Of a stretch of DNA of 64,000 nucleotides, positions 49,556 to 62,640 are shown in pieces. Source of the stretch: Acanthacorydalis orientalis (lineage: Eukaryota > Arthropoda > Insecta > Megaloptera > Corydalidae); NCBI GenBank assembly GCA_034766995.1, contig CM068315.1:23497562-23561561 (forward strand), read 5' to 3'. The notes under the pieces were generated by a model. That model was not told the DNA's origin. It saw only the letters and a program-made list of their open reading frames with translations, and ran no database searches. Made by a program: the position numbers and the translations under genes. Every line of letters begins with the position of its first letter. The first letter of the stretch is position 1.

Positions 49556-50046
49556 TTAGGTGGTAGAAAATTAATTGCGGTTTTCGGTCTGTATTTTGGT
49601 TAGCATCGACTTTGGTTTTATTATTAATTTTGCTTTAAATTGGGCTATTAAATTAAAAATGGAAAAGAAACAAGTAGGAGTAATTTTTTGTATGAGTTCA
49701 AAACGGGTGGTAAAGTAGCTGAAAGTGCTCGTGAAATAATCGATGCTTTTGTTGTGGGCATTTTTAAGGAACGTACGGTGCAATGGTGGTTCTAAGAATT
49801 TTGTGTTGCGGATGAGGGCCTTGAAGATGAAGAAGATGACGGGAGTCCTTGTTTTCAGTTCATAACGACTAACTGAAGGCGTTAGTTGAATCAGACTCAC
49901 GCACAACAATTAAAGAGCTTGCACAGAAGTGAGGTGTTAGTCATCCAACAGTTCTGAACCACTTAAAACATCTAAGAAAATCAAAAAAGAGAAAAATGTA
50001 TATGAATTTGAAGACGCTAAACTGCAATTATTTTTTACCAACCTAA
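49556..50046 (+). mobile_element. Cecropia/Hsmar1-like mariner, internally deleted
   Basis: 491 bp with TA at both sides. Ends TTAGGTGGTAGAAAATTAATTG and, reverse complemented, TTAGGTTGGTAAAAAATAATTG. The plus strand keeps the first third of a transposase: MEKKQVGVIF near 49660, then in the same or shifted frame YEFKTGGKVAESAREIIDAF, ERTVQWWF, DEGLEDEEDDGSP and a second helix-turn-helix piece near 49930. The catalytic core and C-terminus are gone. Same terminal type as 20219-21253 but with the complementary part deleted. Confidence 0.9.
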
Positions 50047-51325
50047 TACAGTCTATCTTCATAACTATTGACATTGGATGTTTTCTGTACTCTATTAAAA
50101 TATATTTAAATGACTTAATAATTACAACAAATTGAGTTGTAATATCACTTCCAATATTTTACATTCTGCTGGCTTCAATAGACATGTTTTATTGATATAA
50201 ATTTGAATTACATTAGAGGCAAAATTACATTTCTGTCTGTATGAGATTTAAATATATTGCGTTTCCTTACACGATTTTAAATATATATAAAATTTATGAC
50301 CATTTTTTTAATGTCAAGATAAAAACAGACATAGAAAGTAGAACTAATTTTATTTTGTATAAATATTTTGAAAAAAAGACTACTCGAAATAAAAACAGTA
50401 AATATACTCTGCATATATTCTTTTTTACATTGAAAACCGACCAATTTTAATCAAAATTTTTTACATTATTATCGAATATTATATAAGCAAATATTTCATG
50501 TATATATCAAGATATTTCGATAAGTGATCTTGAAAATTTAACAAGGCTATCGAATATTCAAGATTATTCAGTTAAGAGTATCGTATGAAGATGTATCAAG
50601 CATCATTTTTTTAATAACAGACAGAAATTTCATAAAAGTTTGTTGATTTAAAGTTTGTTCATGTTTTTAAGTATCTCTGATTTTCTAATTATAAATAAAT
50701 AAACAAGTGGCTTCATTTGAGTAATAATTGATTAATAAATAACAAATTAATTGATAAATAATTTTATGAACGGTTATAATTTAATTATATTATGAAGAAT
50801 ATTTAATACTTTATAAAAAAATGGTATTTTGCACGCTTTATTAATTAATAAAAGTGTGTGTCTTAGAATAAAAGATATTGCTTTATTGGTTGAATAAACA
50901 CATTATAATGAGAACATATTTACATTTCAAAAGATCAACTTATTGCATCTTTTTAAGATTTACATAGAGTAAGATAATCTCTTTTTGTACATATAGTTTT
51001 ACTATGTGTATAATTTAAAATGTATTAAAAGACCATAAGTGTACACGAGCTTATCTCTAATTACATCTTAATGCTTTACTTCAACATTTCACTTAAGAGA
51101 CAGAAATGAATTATTAAAGTAATTAAGTTTATTAATTTGTATATTTTAAAAAAGATGAGAAAAATAATTTAATTACATCATATTTTTATTTCATTTCAAC
51201 GTACTGAAACTTTTTTCTATTACAGATATTTAAATTAATTATTTATTTTTATAGTTTATTTTATTTATTATATTAGGAAATCATTTATAATAAACTTATT
51301 GTTTTTAAGAACTCTTATTATAATA

Positions 51326-53074
51326 CAGGGTTGCACAAAAAGAACGAAGGGATTTCAATATTTAATAATCATTATCATCATTATGTTTAAATGTATTTTC
51401 GTTTCTTCTTTTCGGAATTTTATTAATAAAACTCGAAGAATTTATCATCAAAATTTACACGAAGAAGCAATGTATTAAGAATTTTATGAATTGAATTTTA
51501 TTTTGAAAATCAGCGTTCAATTATTTTGACGCAGCGAGCATATCGTTGTTATTTTAATGTCAGAACAGGACCATCACAGTAAATGAATAATCGTTTGGTT
51601 GCACGTTTTCGACAAGGTGTGGTTAGTAACAAGAATCCGAAGGATGTCGTTCGACTCTAATTGAGTAAAATATTCAATGTGTACAGGAAGGTGTTGAGTA
51701 AAGTCCTGAAACGTCAACCAGAAGACTTTCAATCCAACTGGGAAAATCTTGAAGGTCACTGCAAAGAATTTTTGAGACATTAAAAATATTCTCGTACAAA
51801 GTGCAGCTTGTGCAAGAGATAAAGCGAACACATTGTCAGCATTGCATCGTATGGGAGTAACACTTCCGCCTCAGTGCTGAACTAAGTTGTGAGAACTCGA
51901 CTACTTTCTAAATTAAAGAAATAATTATATTTTTGATTTTAAGTTTTATTGACAGTGAATACAAGTACGTTATAACTTTAAATTAGTGTTGCGATCTGGA
52001 TGCTGATTTATTGTATAGCGTGGCCGGTTTATATAGGGTTTCGGGAGACACAACAATTGTAATTCCAGATATTATACAGTTTAATTTTCTTTGTCAGAAT
52101 ACTAACGGTTCAAAGCCATTAGTTTATAATACAATAAATTAAAATATTTTTGGATTTTTTGACACTAAATAATAGACGTAAGTTAATGAGCCTGACCATT
52201 TTGAATCAAGTTGGGGATTTTCTATACCTTTGAATTGCTCATATAATAAATTAATTTTAGAAACTAGAATTATCATATAGAAAGTTAGAAGTTAATAATG
52301 TGACATATTAGAAGTTAATAATGTGATTTCAAAAATAAATAAATAAGCGAATAAATATAAATATGAATTTTCAACAAGCGTTGACTTGATTATGCAATTC
52401 GTTTTGATTCACAATTTGATTATGAAAGATGATAAAGCTCACTTATATCCAAGAATATTTAATTAATGACAATTACACCAACTCAAGTGTACTGTTTGGT
52501 GCTGAGTAACGTCTAAAATGATTATAGGCCCTTATTTCTTCGAAAATGAAGACGGTGCTGCTGTAACCAAAAATGGTGCTCAATACCGTACTATGATAGA
52601 AACATTATTTAAGGCCATCTATTGATAATCATTCACAGATGTAGTTCTGACAAAATGGAGTCACAGCGCACACATCAAGACCCGTTATGAAACTTTTATG
52701 GGACATTTTTGGAGAACGCATAATTTAAAAAAAGCGATTTTAATTAGTTTACGGGTAAGCCTGATTTGAGCTCACCGATTTTTTTGAAGCTATTTAAAAG
52801 ATTCTGTATACGTCAATAATCCTTTAGCTAAAGAATAACATATGAGAAGAAATTTGAACGTTATGTCCAGAAATCCTGAGAGAAGTGATGGAGAATGCCT
52901 TAGACAGAGCTCGACAGCTTTGTGAAGTCGAGAATAGATGTTATCATCTTCATGTGTAATCAGAAAATATTCCCATTGTTACACTATATTTTGGGAAGCA
53001 AAAAAAATAAAAATATTATAAAACAACATAAATATTAAAGTTTTAAACCAGTTCGTTCTATTTGAGCCACCCTG
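51326..53074 (+). mobile_element. CAGGGT-ended Tc1/mariner-superfamily element
   Basis: 1,749 bp flanked by TA. Inverted ends CAGGGTTGCACAAAAAGAAC and, reverse complemented, CAGGGTGGCTCAAATAGAAC. On the plus strand an N-terminal piece reads NNRLVARFRQGVVSNKNPKDVV near 51580. The catalytic part starts near 52520 (GPYFFENEDGAAVT), then YRTMIETFF, VMKLLWDIFGE near 52685 and a degraded PPRS/WGYLK region to about 52950. The middle (51920-52500) is unrelated AT-rich sequence with a 23-base tandem duplication (tagaagttaataatgtga) near 52285-52325. Stops throughout. Confidence 0.87.
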
Positions 53075-53249
53075 TAATTATAGTTTTATATATAGAAATA
53101 TATTATCTGGAATCTTTTTTAGACTAGAATACAAAAATAAATTTAATAATTCGTATATAAATTTAATGGGATTTAAAAGTAAATACGGGAATTATAAAAT
53201 TTACTCTTTTTTGAATAAACTATAGGAGACAACAGAAACTAATGATCAC

Positions 53250-53363
<114 letters not shown>

Positions 53364-54668
53364 GGTGGTAACTGTTAAGTATTATAGTTAGGTTACAATT
53401 ATATGAGCCATTAAACTTCTTAAGTCCTTGGATTAGTATAACTAATTTTATATGCTAATACTATAGTTTTGAGATCCACAATTGTAATGAAAAAGACTTC
53501 AATTTCAGTTAATTTCGTAATTGTATCTAAAAAGACTAACAATTATTTTTTTACAAAAATAAATAGTTATTATAGTGTTTGATTTAAAACATTAAATAAA
53601 GAACAGATAATATAAATTTAAAGTTCAAACTTTTACAATGAGAATAAAATAAACATAGCTCTTATTCAAAATTGACTTTGAAGATTTCAACGAATTACGT
53701 GATTGAGCCTGAAAAAACCCGAAATTTAATTAATCCGTGCGTATGTTCATTAGCTAATTCTTTACGTTTATCAATTAGAGTTCTGTGTGTGTTGATTTTA
53801 ATGAAATTTTATATTTATTTATGTTTTAAAAATCGAAAAAGCTGATGAGATGATTCTGTTTAAATAAATTTTTAATCGAAATCTCCAAATTACTCAATAT
53901 TAAAATCTGAATTGAGATATTTGATATTTTTAATGATTGACCTATTTTTATGAGGTTTTTGTACAAAACAGAGATTATTTTTATTAAAATTTAATGAAAA
54001 AATTAAAAATAGTCAACACAATAAATAATAAATTATGCTATAAAGTAATAGGATGATGTTTGTTTCAAATAAATTATAAAAATGAAATATTCATTGTACT
54101 TGTTTTCCAGATAAGATCTATTTATTATCACTAAAACCAAGTATAAAATTTATATATTTTTTTACAAGTAAGTTTTTTTGTACGAACAATAAGTATATCT
54201 CTGTACTTGTTAAGTTTTCAAGTTTCTGTAATTTATTATAATAAATTAGATTACCTGATAAAACATTTATATATATATCTATCAAATGTTATATTAATAT
54301 AAATAAAAAAAAATAAATCAGGTAGGAGAATTCTTGTTGTATTTATTTAAGAAATGAGCATTAACATTAGTAATCTTTTACGATCTGAATTTAATCATAG
54401 CATGTTTATTTCATTAAAAAAATACATATGTGGACGTTTAAAAAATGATGAATATATGCATCGTTAAAGTTTATGTATGTACATAAAGTAATCTGACTTA
54501 ATTTATTATAAGAGTGAAGTTTATACAAAACATTAGAGTACTTTTTTAAAAAAATAAAAGTAATTGCGTTTTCATTGTGTAATTACAGCGAGAGAGAAGT
54601 TTTTGACTTCATTGAACGTCTTTTACGTTGTTATTTTTGAAAGTGGATAACAATTGTGTATTGTGAAG

Positions 54669-54699
<31 letters not shown>

Positions 54700-54856
54700 G
54701 TATAGAATATAGATACGGATGCCATTATTGTTACAAGACTGAAGAACAATCGTGCATCATAATTCACGCGAAAAGTAGAAGAATAGCAAAAATAAAAATC
54801 GAGCTAACGGTCGTGCACATATTACAGCATATTTCATAATGTTCGTTTTGTTACAG

Positions 54857-54982
54857 CCACGTTACTTATTGACCTCGTTGGCCAGCAACGATCTAGCCAT
54901 GGGGCTACTCGTGACCCCGCTGGCATTAGCACCCTCCGTACGCCACTGCTGGCCATACGGCGAACTTCTCTGCCAGATACAG
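54857..54982 (+). CDS. Rhodopsin-type GPCR, second coding exon (TM2-ECL1)
   Basis: 42 codons between an acceptor (ttgttacag) and a donor (gtcagt), phase 0 at both ends, so it continues the frame of 46464-46694. It begins PRYLLTSLASNDLAMGLLVTP: the LAxxD motif with the conserved TM2 Asp that binds the sodium ion in class A receptors. HCWPYGELLCQIQ follows, with the conserved ECL1 Trp and the TM3-top Cys that pairs with ECL2. GC content is far above the surrounding intron, and its level of constraint suggests a live gene. TM3 onward was not found before 64000. The open frame beyond 54982 is intron read-through. Confidence 0.9.
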
Positions 54983-55263
54983 GTCAGTTTATCTCTTTTA
55001 TACACTTTTACACCAGTCTGTATATTCTATTTCGCGGAGACGCATTCACACGATAAGAGCTTTCTGATGAAATTACTTCAAGAGTTTTTACTACAGAGAT
55101 TCGAACGAAAAATACCGGGTTGCTGGGCGATATCTTCAGAATGTACTTGGAAAAAACTTGTGAAGTTTTTTGCTCTAAAACAATCCGAACGTATAAATTA
55201 AAATGATAGTAATTATGGTATTAATCACTGTTTGTGCTTTGTGGGTCGCTTTTTAGAGATTTT

Positions 55264-55265
<2 letters not shown>
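54983..55265 (+). other. Start of GPCR intron 2
   Basis: Begins GTCAGT. The frame stays open for about 70 codons into the intron, but the translation loses GPCR character at once, so the donor at 54983 is preferred. Confidence 0.6.
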
Positions 55266-55311
<46 letters not shown>

Positions 55312-55592
55312 CACATATACACATTTTATATAGATCTCAGGTTTCCTATTCGAGTTTATGATTATTTGATACTTTTCAATTATATCTAATTATAACCTAT
55401 CGATTTAAATCTCTCTGTTTCTCTCTGTATATATGTATATATATATATATAACAGAGAGAGAGAGAGAGTGAAAAAAGAGAGAATTAAAATATCTTCATC
55501 TCATTATATTTAATATTTATAGAATGTTTTGTTTTCTTTTTACTTTATAGTAATTATTTTTTGTCTATTACTATTTTTTTCTGTATATAGAT

Positions 55593-55656
<64 letters not shown>

Positions 55657-55940
55657 AGGAGAGAAGTTAAATAATCATAATTCATATTATTCAATATTTG
55701 AAGAATGTTTTAGATTTGTTTTTATTTATTAGTAATTATTTTTTGTCTGGTCACTATTTATTTATGTTTATAGATTATGTGTGTGTGTATATATATAGAG
55801 AGATAAAGAAAGAGAAATAAGGGAAAGAAATGAAATATGTACAATTCAATATATTTAAAATTTGTAGAATATTTTTGGTTTGTTTTTATTTCGTAGTAAT
55901 TATTTTTTGTCTCTTCTCTATATATTTATGTTTATTAATC

Positions 55941-55991
<51 letters not shown>

Positions 55992-56398
55992 GAGAGAGAG
56001 AGAGAAAGAGAAAAAGTGAGGAAACAAATATTGACAATTCATTATGTTTAATATTTATAGAGTATTATAGATTTTAGTCTCTGCACTATTTATTTATGTT
56101 TATAGATCATGTGTGTAATATATGTAGACAGGAAGGGAGAACAGATAAGGGAGAGATATAAAATACAATTCAATATATTTAAAGTTTATAGAAAGTATTT
56201 AGGTTCGTTTTTTTCGTAGTAGTAATTGTTTGTTTTTTCTCTATTTATTTATGCTGATAGATCATATATATATATACATAGAGAGAGAGAAAGAGAGGTG
56301 GGTGGGGAGAGAAATGAAATATATATAATTCATTATATTTAATATTTCTTTGTAATTATTTTTTGTCAGTTCTTTATTTATGTTCATAGATCAATATG

Positions 56399-56438
<40 letters not shown>

Positions 56439-56770
56439 ATCAATATCTTTAATTTATACTTAATATTTAAAGAATGATTTTAGTTGGTTTATATTTTTAG
56501 TAATTATGTCTTCTCACCATTTATTTATATTTACTAATCATGTATATATATATATATATATATATAAACTAGCAGAGAGAGAGATAAAAGTGAATTATCT
56601 ACAATATGTTTATTTAATATTTATAGAAATTATTCAAACTTATTTTTATTTTACACAATTATACACAATTACTTATTTTACACACTTTCACTGTAATTGT
56701 GAACGAAAATCTTTCTTTATTTTTTATAGGATTGCTATTTATTTATGTTCATTGATTATATTACTTTAAT
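55266..56770 (+). repeat. Minisatellite with embedded (TA)n(GA)n, about 7-8 units
   Basis: Each unit of roughly 130-220 bp has the same order: agaatgttttagatt-like start, tagtaattattttttgtct, actatttatttatgtttatagatcat, a TA tract, a GA tract, then a gaaatgaaatat / caattcaatatatttaatatttat end. Units start near 55520, 55700, 55865, 56058, 56190, 56345, 56472 and 56625 (the last decayed). Lengths of the inner microsatellites vary from unit to unit. It is non-coding, within GPCR intron 2. Confidence 0.85.
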
Positions 56771-58125
56771 ATAAGTAAATTTTTAGAGTAATTACTGAGA
56801 GTAAGTAGTGATTTGAAGAAATTTTGTTGAATTTAATATTTTACTGTTTTTCATGTTTGAAATAACAATTATGGTTTAATTTTCTTATCAATGAAATAGT
56901 AAAAAAAGTGAAATTTAACATTATTTCATTTAAAAATAAATAATTAATAGATTGTTAATTTAAATCTATAATAAATTGAGTTGAAATTTCAGAAAAACTA
57001 TTCAAATATTATCTAGTAAGATATTGGTGTGAATGTTTTAAAAATCACGAGGTATGAATGTTCATAAATTACGGAAGTTTAACAAAAGTTCCATTAGAAA
57101 AATTTGTCCTCAGTAATGAACGTAATAGTAATTTACATTAAGAAGTTAATTTAACAAACTTCATTTCCACGTCCGTACACGCCGTGATTTAACTCAATAT
57201 AAAATTGAAAAAAAGTTTTCTAATAAACTTGTATCATGTATTTATATAATGGCGTATCATTTTTCTTTTGTATAAAGATGAAAATCGTTCTCATGAACTT
57301 TTTGTTCACGATTCTTGTTTGTTCAAAAATGTTACAATTAAGAAATTTCAACTGTGCTTAGAAATTTAATTATGTAGCATCGTTCGTATATTTTTGTTTT
57401 ATTAGAAATGTATTTTCCTTATTTTTTAGTAATATTAAATTTGTATATTTTGGTATTTGAGATTACGTTAAAATTAAATTTGCAAAATATTTAAGAAACT
57501 GTTTCATTTTTTTTGTTTTTCTCTAAGAAAAGATATTAATGTATAAGGCTCTACAATTAACGATTTTTTTTATTAAATTTGGAATATGATTGAAATAAGA
57601 CTGAATAATCACGAATATATTATAAAAAAATTAAGAATAAACATTAAGAAATCAAAACATATGTGCTTTCTTTCTGAATTAATTACATAAATTGATAAAA
57701 ATGAATACATAAATAAATCCCATCAAATTACTACATATTTAACTATTAAATTACTACACTGTGACTGATAACGTGCTCGACATAATATAAAATAAAGTTT
57801 TCATTCTGTTCGTTTATAAAAAAATAGTAATATGAACTGAAACACCGTCATACATTTTTTTCCCACTGAGAAGAAGCAACAGGACAAATAACGTCACATC
57901 ATTCTTCTACTTCAGGTAGCGAAGTGCGTGTTCTCAAAGCACGATGCTCACATTCGAATTGTTCCCCAGTTCTTTCACTACACACTCTTATATTTTTTCT
58001 CATATTTCTTTTTCAGATACCGCTATCAGAATTTTGTAGAAATCCAACATTTTTTTTCGGCTTTTACGACGATATCCTTAAAGTTTAGAGAGATGTAAAA
58101 TATCGATTTGAGTGACATGGATGTG

Positions 58126-58157
<32 letters not shown>

Positions 58158-59024
58158 GCGTGTGTGTGTGTCATATATTTGAAAAAATCTCTATTAGAAT
58201 CATCTTTTGCTGATACAATGGTCAACAAATAAGAAAAGGTTGTCTTGATTCACAATATCAAAGGATTTTGAAATATGGAACTGAAAGAATTATCCCAATT
58301 TCGTTTTAAAGTGGGTGGTTATTAAAAAATAAATAATGTACTTATGTAAATATTGATTTGATTTTTGAATTTATTTTTAAATGAATTTACATTTCGAAAG
58401 AATAATAGTTTGATGTAGACTGAATTTAGTTTATGTGCTTTTACAGTTTATTAAGACAGCTTTCTTTGAGTAGAATTGAATTCTCGAGTGTTATAAAAGA
58501 AACTCAATAAAATATAAAATTCAATAGAAAATAAAATTATTATATTTGATTCAATGTTCTTTATACAAAGGTCAAGTCGAGAAGTTTGGACGTTTGGCTA
58601 TTGACCAATATATTAGAAGTTCGAATGCGATCTCGTGGTTTATGTCTTTTTTATTAATAAGGAAGCTTGCTCTAAATAATTTATAATAAATTACTCTGTC
58701 TCTCTATACCTATTTACAATATTACAAGCGTATGTGATGGTGCATTTGTACCAATAATTAGTTTTCCTTTACAGTATTAATACAATGAATAATTAAGGGG
58801 AATAAACTCTCTGTTTGCAAACAGGAATATTGATCGAATTACCAGTTGATATTCTCTATTATCCTCACTGTATCTCTTAAGCTTTGATCATTTCTCATAC
58901 AAGGTACACAGATTTCTGTACAAGTCAGAATAATGTAAGCGATATTTCAATAAATCTCTCTGTAATTTGTTTATAAGCGTTATCTAGTATAAAATGTAAT
59001 ACATATGGTATAAAAACAGAGATA
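56771..59024. other. AT-rich spacer (GPCR intron 2)
   Basis: No gene found. (TA)n(TG)n at about 58131-58170. 57885-58100 is GC-elevated with an acceptor-like tttctttttcag at 58016, but the frame after it stops within 23 codons and does not resemble a GPCR TM3 exon. Confidence 0.45.
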
Positions 59025-59345
59025 AAAGATTATCTCTCTATAAATAAAAATGGCTCTTTCTCTGGGATGATGACTTTTATTTATGTTCTGATTGGTTAGT
59101 AAGGTTTGTTTACGATTGCGTCATCTTCAGTCTGATTGGTTAATAGGAACCGTTTTCACTGTAACGGGAATAATCAAATATTAATCATTGTAAAATTCAA
59201 AAAGTACACCATTTGCATTAATTAATTGTGCTTATTATCACCCTTTCACATTTATTAACAATTATTAAATAGCATGCATCAAGAGGGAGAGCGAGCGGAG
59301 GTCGGCGAGCGAAGCGAATAGGAGGTGGGGCCTCTTGGTAATATT
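59025..59345 (-). repeat. Rep-A copy 6, reverse strand
   Basis: Reads on the minus strand as the Rep-A right half: the inverted tail (ctctctataaataaaaat), ttttatttatgttctgattggttagtaa, cgtcatcttcagtctgattggttaatag (inverted CCAAT words), and further out a gagcgagcggaggtcggcgagcgaagcga block and ggaggtggggcc, the complement of the GC-rich start seen at 7097. Confidence 0.65.
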
Positions 59346-59728
59346 TTATTTTTTAGGTATTTTTCTGTCGACTCATCGATATTTAAACTGAAGAATTATT
59401 TCATAAAATGTTACGAATAATCTACTCATGTGAAATGTTTCAACAGTATTATTCGTGTATAATTTTTGACAGTTTACTTAAATTAACACCACTTTTTGAT
59501 AAAGTAATATAACCATGTTAGAATTTTTATTCTCTATACATTTATTTGTTCGTCTGAATAATTATTCAGAAATTAAATGTACATTTCGTGCTTATTGAGA
59601 CGATATTATTCTTGTCATTTAATCTAGAATACGTGATAAAACTTCAATTATCATGTTCTATTAAAATGATTCCAGACTTATTTAAATAATATTTTATACG
59701 AATTAAATTGTACTGCACGAATTTAATC

Positions 59729-59795
<67 letters not shown>

Positions 59796-60624
59796 AAGAT
59801 GTCTTTTAATTTCTCTGTGTAATTTAGATTTGCGTCATATTCATTGTGATAATATTTAAATCAAATTTTTCATAGAAGTATAATATTATAACCTCGAATA
59901 TCAATATTTTAAATTCCTACACATTTTTATATATTATTTTTTGAAAAGAAAATTAGTTTTTCAGTTAAATTAAGTAGACTTTGTTGATTTTATTTAGTTT
60001 TTAATTTATTTTATGAAACTAATAGAAAACTGTAATTATACTCTGTTTATTATATTAAATTGTTATTTAAAATCGTTATATTTATTCAAAAATTATTTTT
60101 TTAATCATGATAGACAACAAAATCAATGCATAAAACAGTACTAACATTCAATAATTTTTCCAATATTTTTAATTCAAAAAAAATAATGTGTTATGGATCC
60201 ATTCCAATTGTATAAGATGATTTTCGTGCTGTAACACCGGTTTAATCGTACGAACTACAATATAGTGAACTCCTAGGGGGAATGTCGTTATCAATTAGGT
60301 TGATACCCTTTCATGCACTTGCACTCCACGCCATTGACCACATTGGAGTAAAGCAAAGTGGTTTGCTCTTTGCTTTATAATTGTATTACAGTCTAGCCTC
60401 ACGCTTTGTAATTTCGATAAAATGTAAAACTGTTCATCGTTTACTATGTATACACATTCACTTTAATTTTATACATTGATTTTCTGCATAGTGCACTCAA
60501 ACACATTAATAATGAAAGCTTGTATCGTTCCGTCAAAATATCTTTCTTGTAAGTGAGTTTATCAGATTTGAAATAGACTAGTTTTACGGTTTTATAGAAA
60601 ACATACACACACAAACACACATAC

Positions 60625-60656
<32 letters not shown>

Positions 60657-60676
60657 ATCCTGACAATCGCATGTAT
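59346..60676. other. AT-rich spacer
   Basis: (TA)n at 59731-59790 and a CA/TA/TG palindromic tract at 60603-60656. 60200-60420 is slightly GC-elevated with no supported feature. Confidence 0.45.
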
Positions 60677-60739
60677 TCTAGAATATTAAAAATTAAATAT
60701 ATCAAGCAGTTTTTTAGGATTTCGTTAGTTTGAATCTAA

Positions 60740-60775
<36 letters not shown>

Positions 60776-60859
60776 GTTTGTGTGTGTGTGTGTTTAAATT
60801 TAAAATAACGAAATCCTAAAAAAAAACTGCTTGATGTATTTAATTTTTAATATTCTCGA
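60677..60859. repeat. Long palindrome with a CA/TA/TG centre
   Basis: The left arm from 60677 (tctagaatattaaaaatta, then atcaagcagttttttaggatttcgtta) is mirrored by the right arm (taacgaaatcctaaaaaaaaactgcttgat, then taatttttaatattctcga to 60859). The centre is (CA)n(TA)n(TG)n, itself self-complementary. Arms match for about 75-85 bases with few differences. A foldback element or recent inverted duplication. Confidence 0.9.
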
Positions 60860-61283
60860 ACTTATGCAAAAAATAATTTATTAATTCGAATTTAAACATT
60901 AACATTTATCTCACAATTCTACCGAAATCATTTACAATTTTATTTATGGTTAGATAACTTGAATACTTGTTTTAAGGATTTTTTTTTAAATTTAGTTGAA
61001 TTGGAAATGTTTAAATAAAAGATTAAAACTCACGTTATACTCTTAAAACATTTGTCAGGGATTGATTAAATATTAAGAATCGCGTACATTTCTGAAAATT
61101 ATTTTTTATTTATCTTCAAAAATTTTATTAATTAATATTTTGTAAAATAACCTAAGAGATATGTATTGAATTTTATTTTTTAGAATCGTTTTTGTGTAAA
61201 TTTCTGGAACTCAACTTGATGTCATAATTATGAATGATTATGTTTCATATTTTTTCATAATATGTGAATTGTGCGATGTACTA

Positions 61284-61794
61284 GATGTAGAAATTAATTC
61301 TGTGTTTGAATTGAATTAGCCATAACTCTGTTTTAAATTTAAATATTTTTTTGTCGTCCTAGAAGTTGAAAGTGATAATCTCAGCATTTAAAAACATTTT
61401 ATATCTTACTCTAGCAGTTGGTATAACCTCACAAAACAGCGGCGCTCAAAAAGAAGCATATTTAATCATTGCATACGTTTTGAATTCCAGTTGAAAAAAA
61501 ACTGCTACCAAAGTTGCGAGAAGGATTTGTTCAGCTTTAAGATGAGGTATTGTGATGCATAAAATGTGCAATAAATGTTAAAACAGTGGAAGAGATCCGA
61601 AAATGCATTAACGACATCATGGACTCAAAGCCGCTATCTTTTTTCGATAAGAGGTTCGACAGTTATCCGACAGATGGACTAAAATTATATAAAATAATGA
61701 GAGATATTTTGGGGATTGAAATTAATTCCATTTCTCCGTCAGTATTTATTTTCTAAATAGAAAGACTTCAAATTAATTTGTACATTATTTTTTT
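61284..61794 (+). mobile_element. MarD mariner deletion derivative
   Basis: About 510 bp after TA. It starts gatgtagaaattaattctgtg and ends near ttaatttgtaca. It has the same leader (cataactctgttttaaat, then ttgtcgtcctag and tataacctcacaaaaca), N-terminal FQLKK block near 61490, and the same junction word (gcataaaatgtgcaataaatg) leading to VEEIRKCINDIMDSKP and FFDKRFDSYPTD. Confidence 0.8.
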
Positions 61795-62269
61795 ATAAAC
61801 CTGATCATGACCTAAAAGTCATGTCCAGAATTTTATATTCGAACACATTTTTCATTTGAATTATAAAGTTACTTTGAATCAACTTATTGTCTTGTAGATA
61901 TGAATCGGTATGTTCTATATGTGTCTATAATATGTTAATTATATGTTGTACAAAACGATCAATGTATATGTGAAATTGTAAAAAAAAATGAAATTGTTAT
62001 CACAGAAATGTTTCCGATTGTTCTGTAACATTTTTATATTTCGAATCGAGTTGTTGTTTCATTCGGATTTCCTGTTGCCTAATAACAACTCGACTGTTTT
62101 ATAAAATTTAAATAAAAAAAAGTAGACCATCAAATCGTTCAACAGCATTTCCTTTAAAACAGAAACGTGTTCCGGATTTTAAAGCTTGTCATCTAATCAA
62201 ACGATATAAACCGATCAGTAAACCGCATCCTATTCGAACTTTTCTTACAGTAGAATTGGATATTTCAAT
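61795..62269. other. AT-rich spacer
   Basis: Nothing recognisable. Confidence 0.5.
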
Positions 62270-62640
62270 CTCGTCTCGTCAAAATGAAAAGGTAGACCCA
62301 CTTAACGCAACGATCAGATGCCGCGAGCATCGTACGTTTGTTGCGAACGTCGCAGCTTGCATGGTGTTTCCGAGCCACTAGTGCTCTGCATCTTCTGTAA
62401 TAAAGACACCGAGCGCTATTCTTCACCCTAAACCAGAAACGATCAAGAGAATTTATGCCAAGGTGAGATACGCGACCTGCATCACGAATAATTTAAAACG
62501 CCACCCCTGTTTCGTGTTTCGCGCTAGATGCCTAGATTTATGCAGTCCCGGATTTTACCGGAACTCGTAAATTAATAAAGTTAATTCGTGTCGTCCGTTC
62601 GTGGCGACACAAAGACGGTGGTGGACGCTCATGCATTTTT
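62270..62640. other. GC-elevated island, function unknown
   Basis: About 370 bases much richer in GC and CpG than the rest of the window. A 27-codon open stretch (62380-62462) ends at a donor-like AAG|GTGAGA, but the upstream boundary lacks a pyrimidine tract. It could be an exon, 5' UTR or conserved regulatory element, in or beyond GPCR intron 2. Confidence 0.3.

Noticed and set aside
55266..56770. CRISPR-like regular repeats
   Set aside because: The units are long, contiguous minisatellite repeats with internal dinucleotide tracts in an animal genome. There are no short direct repeats with unique spacers and no cas genes.
58017..58090. Possible TM3 exon after an acceptor-like tttctttttcag
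   Set aside because: The frame stops within 23 codons, has no DRY-type motif and does not resemble a GPCR helix.
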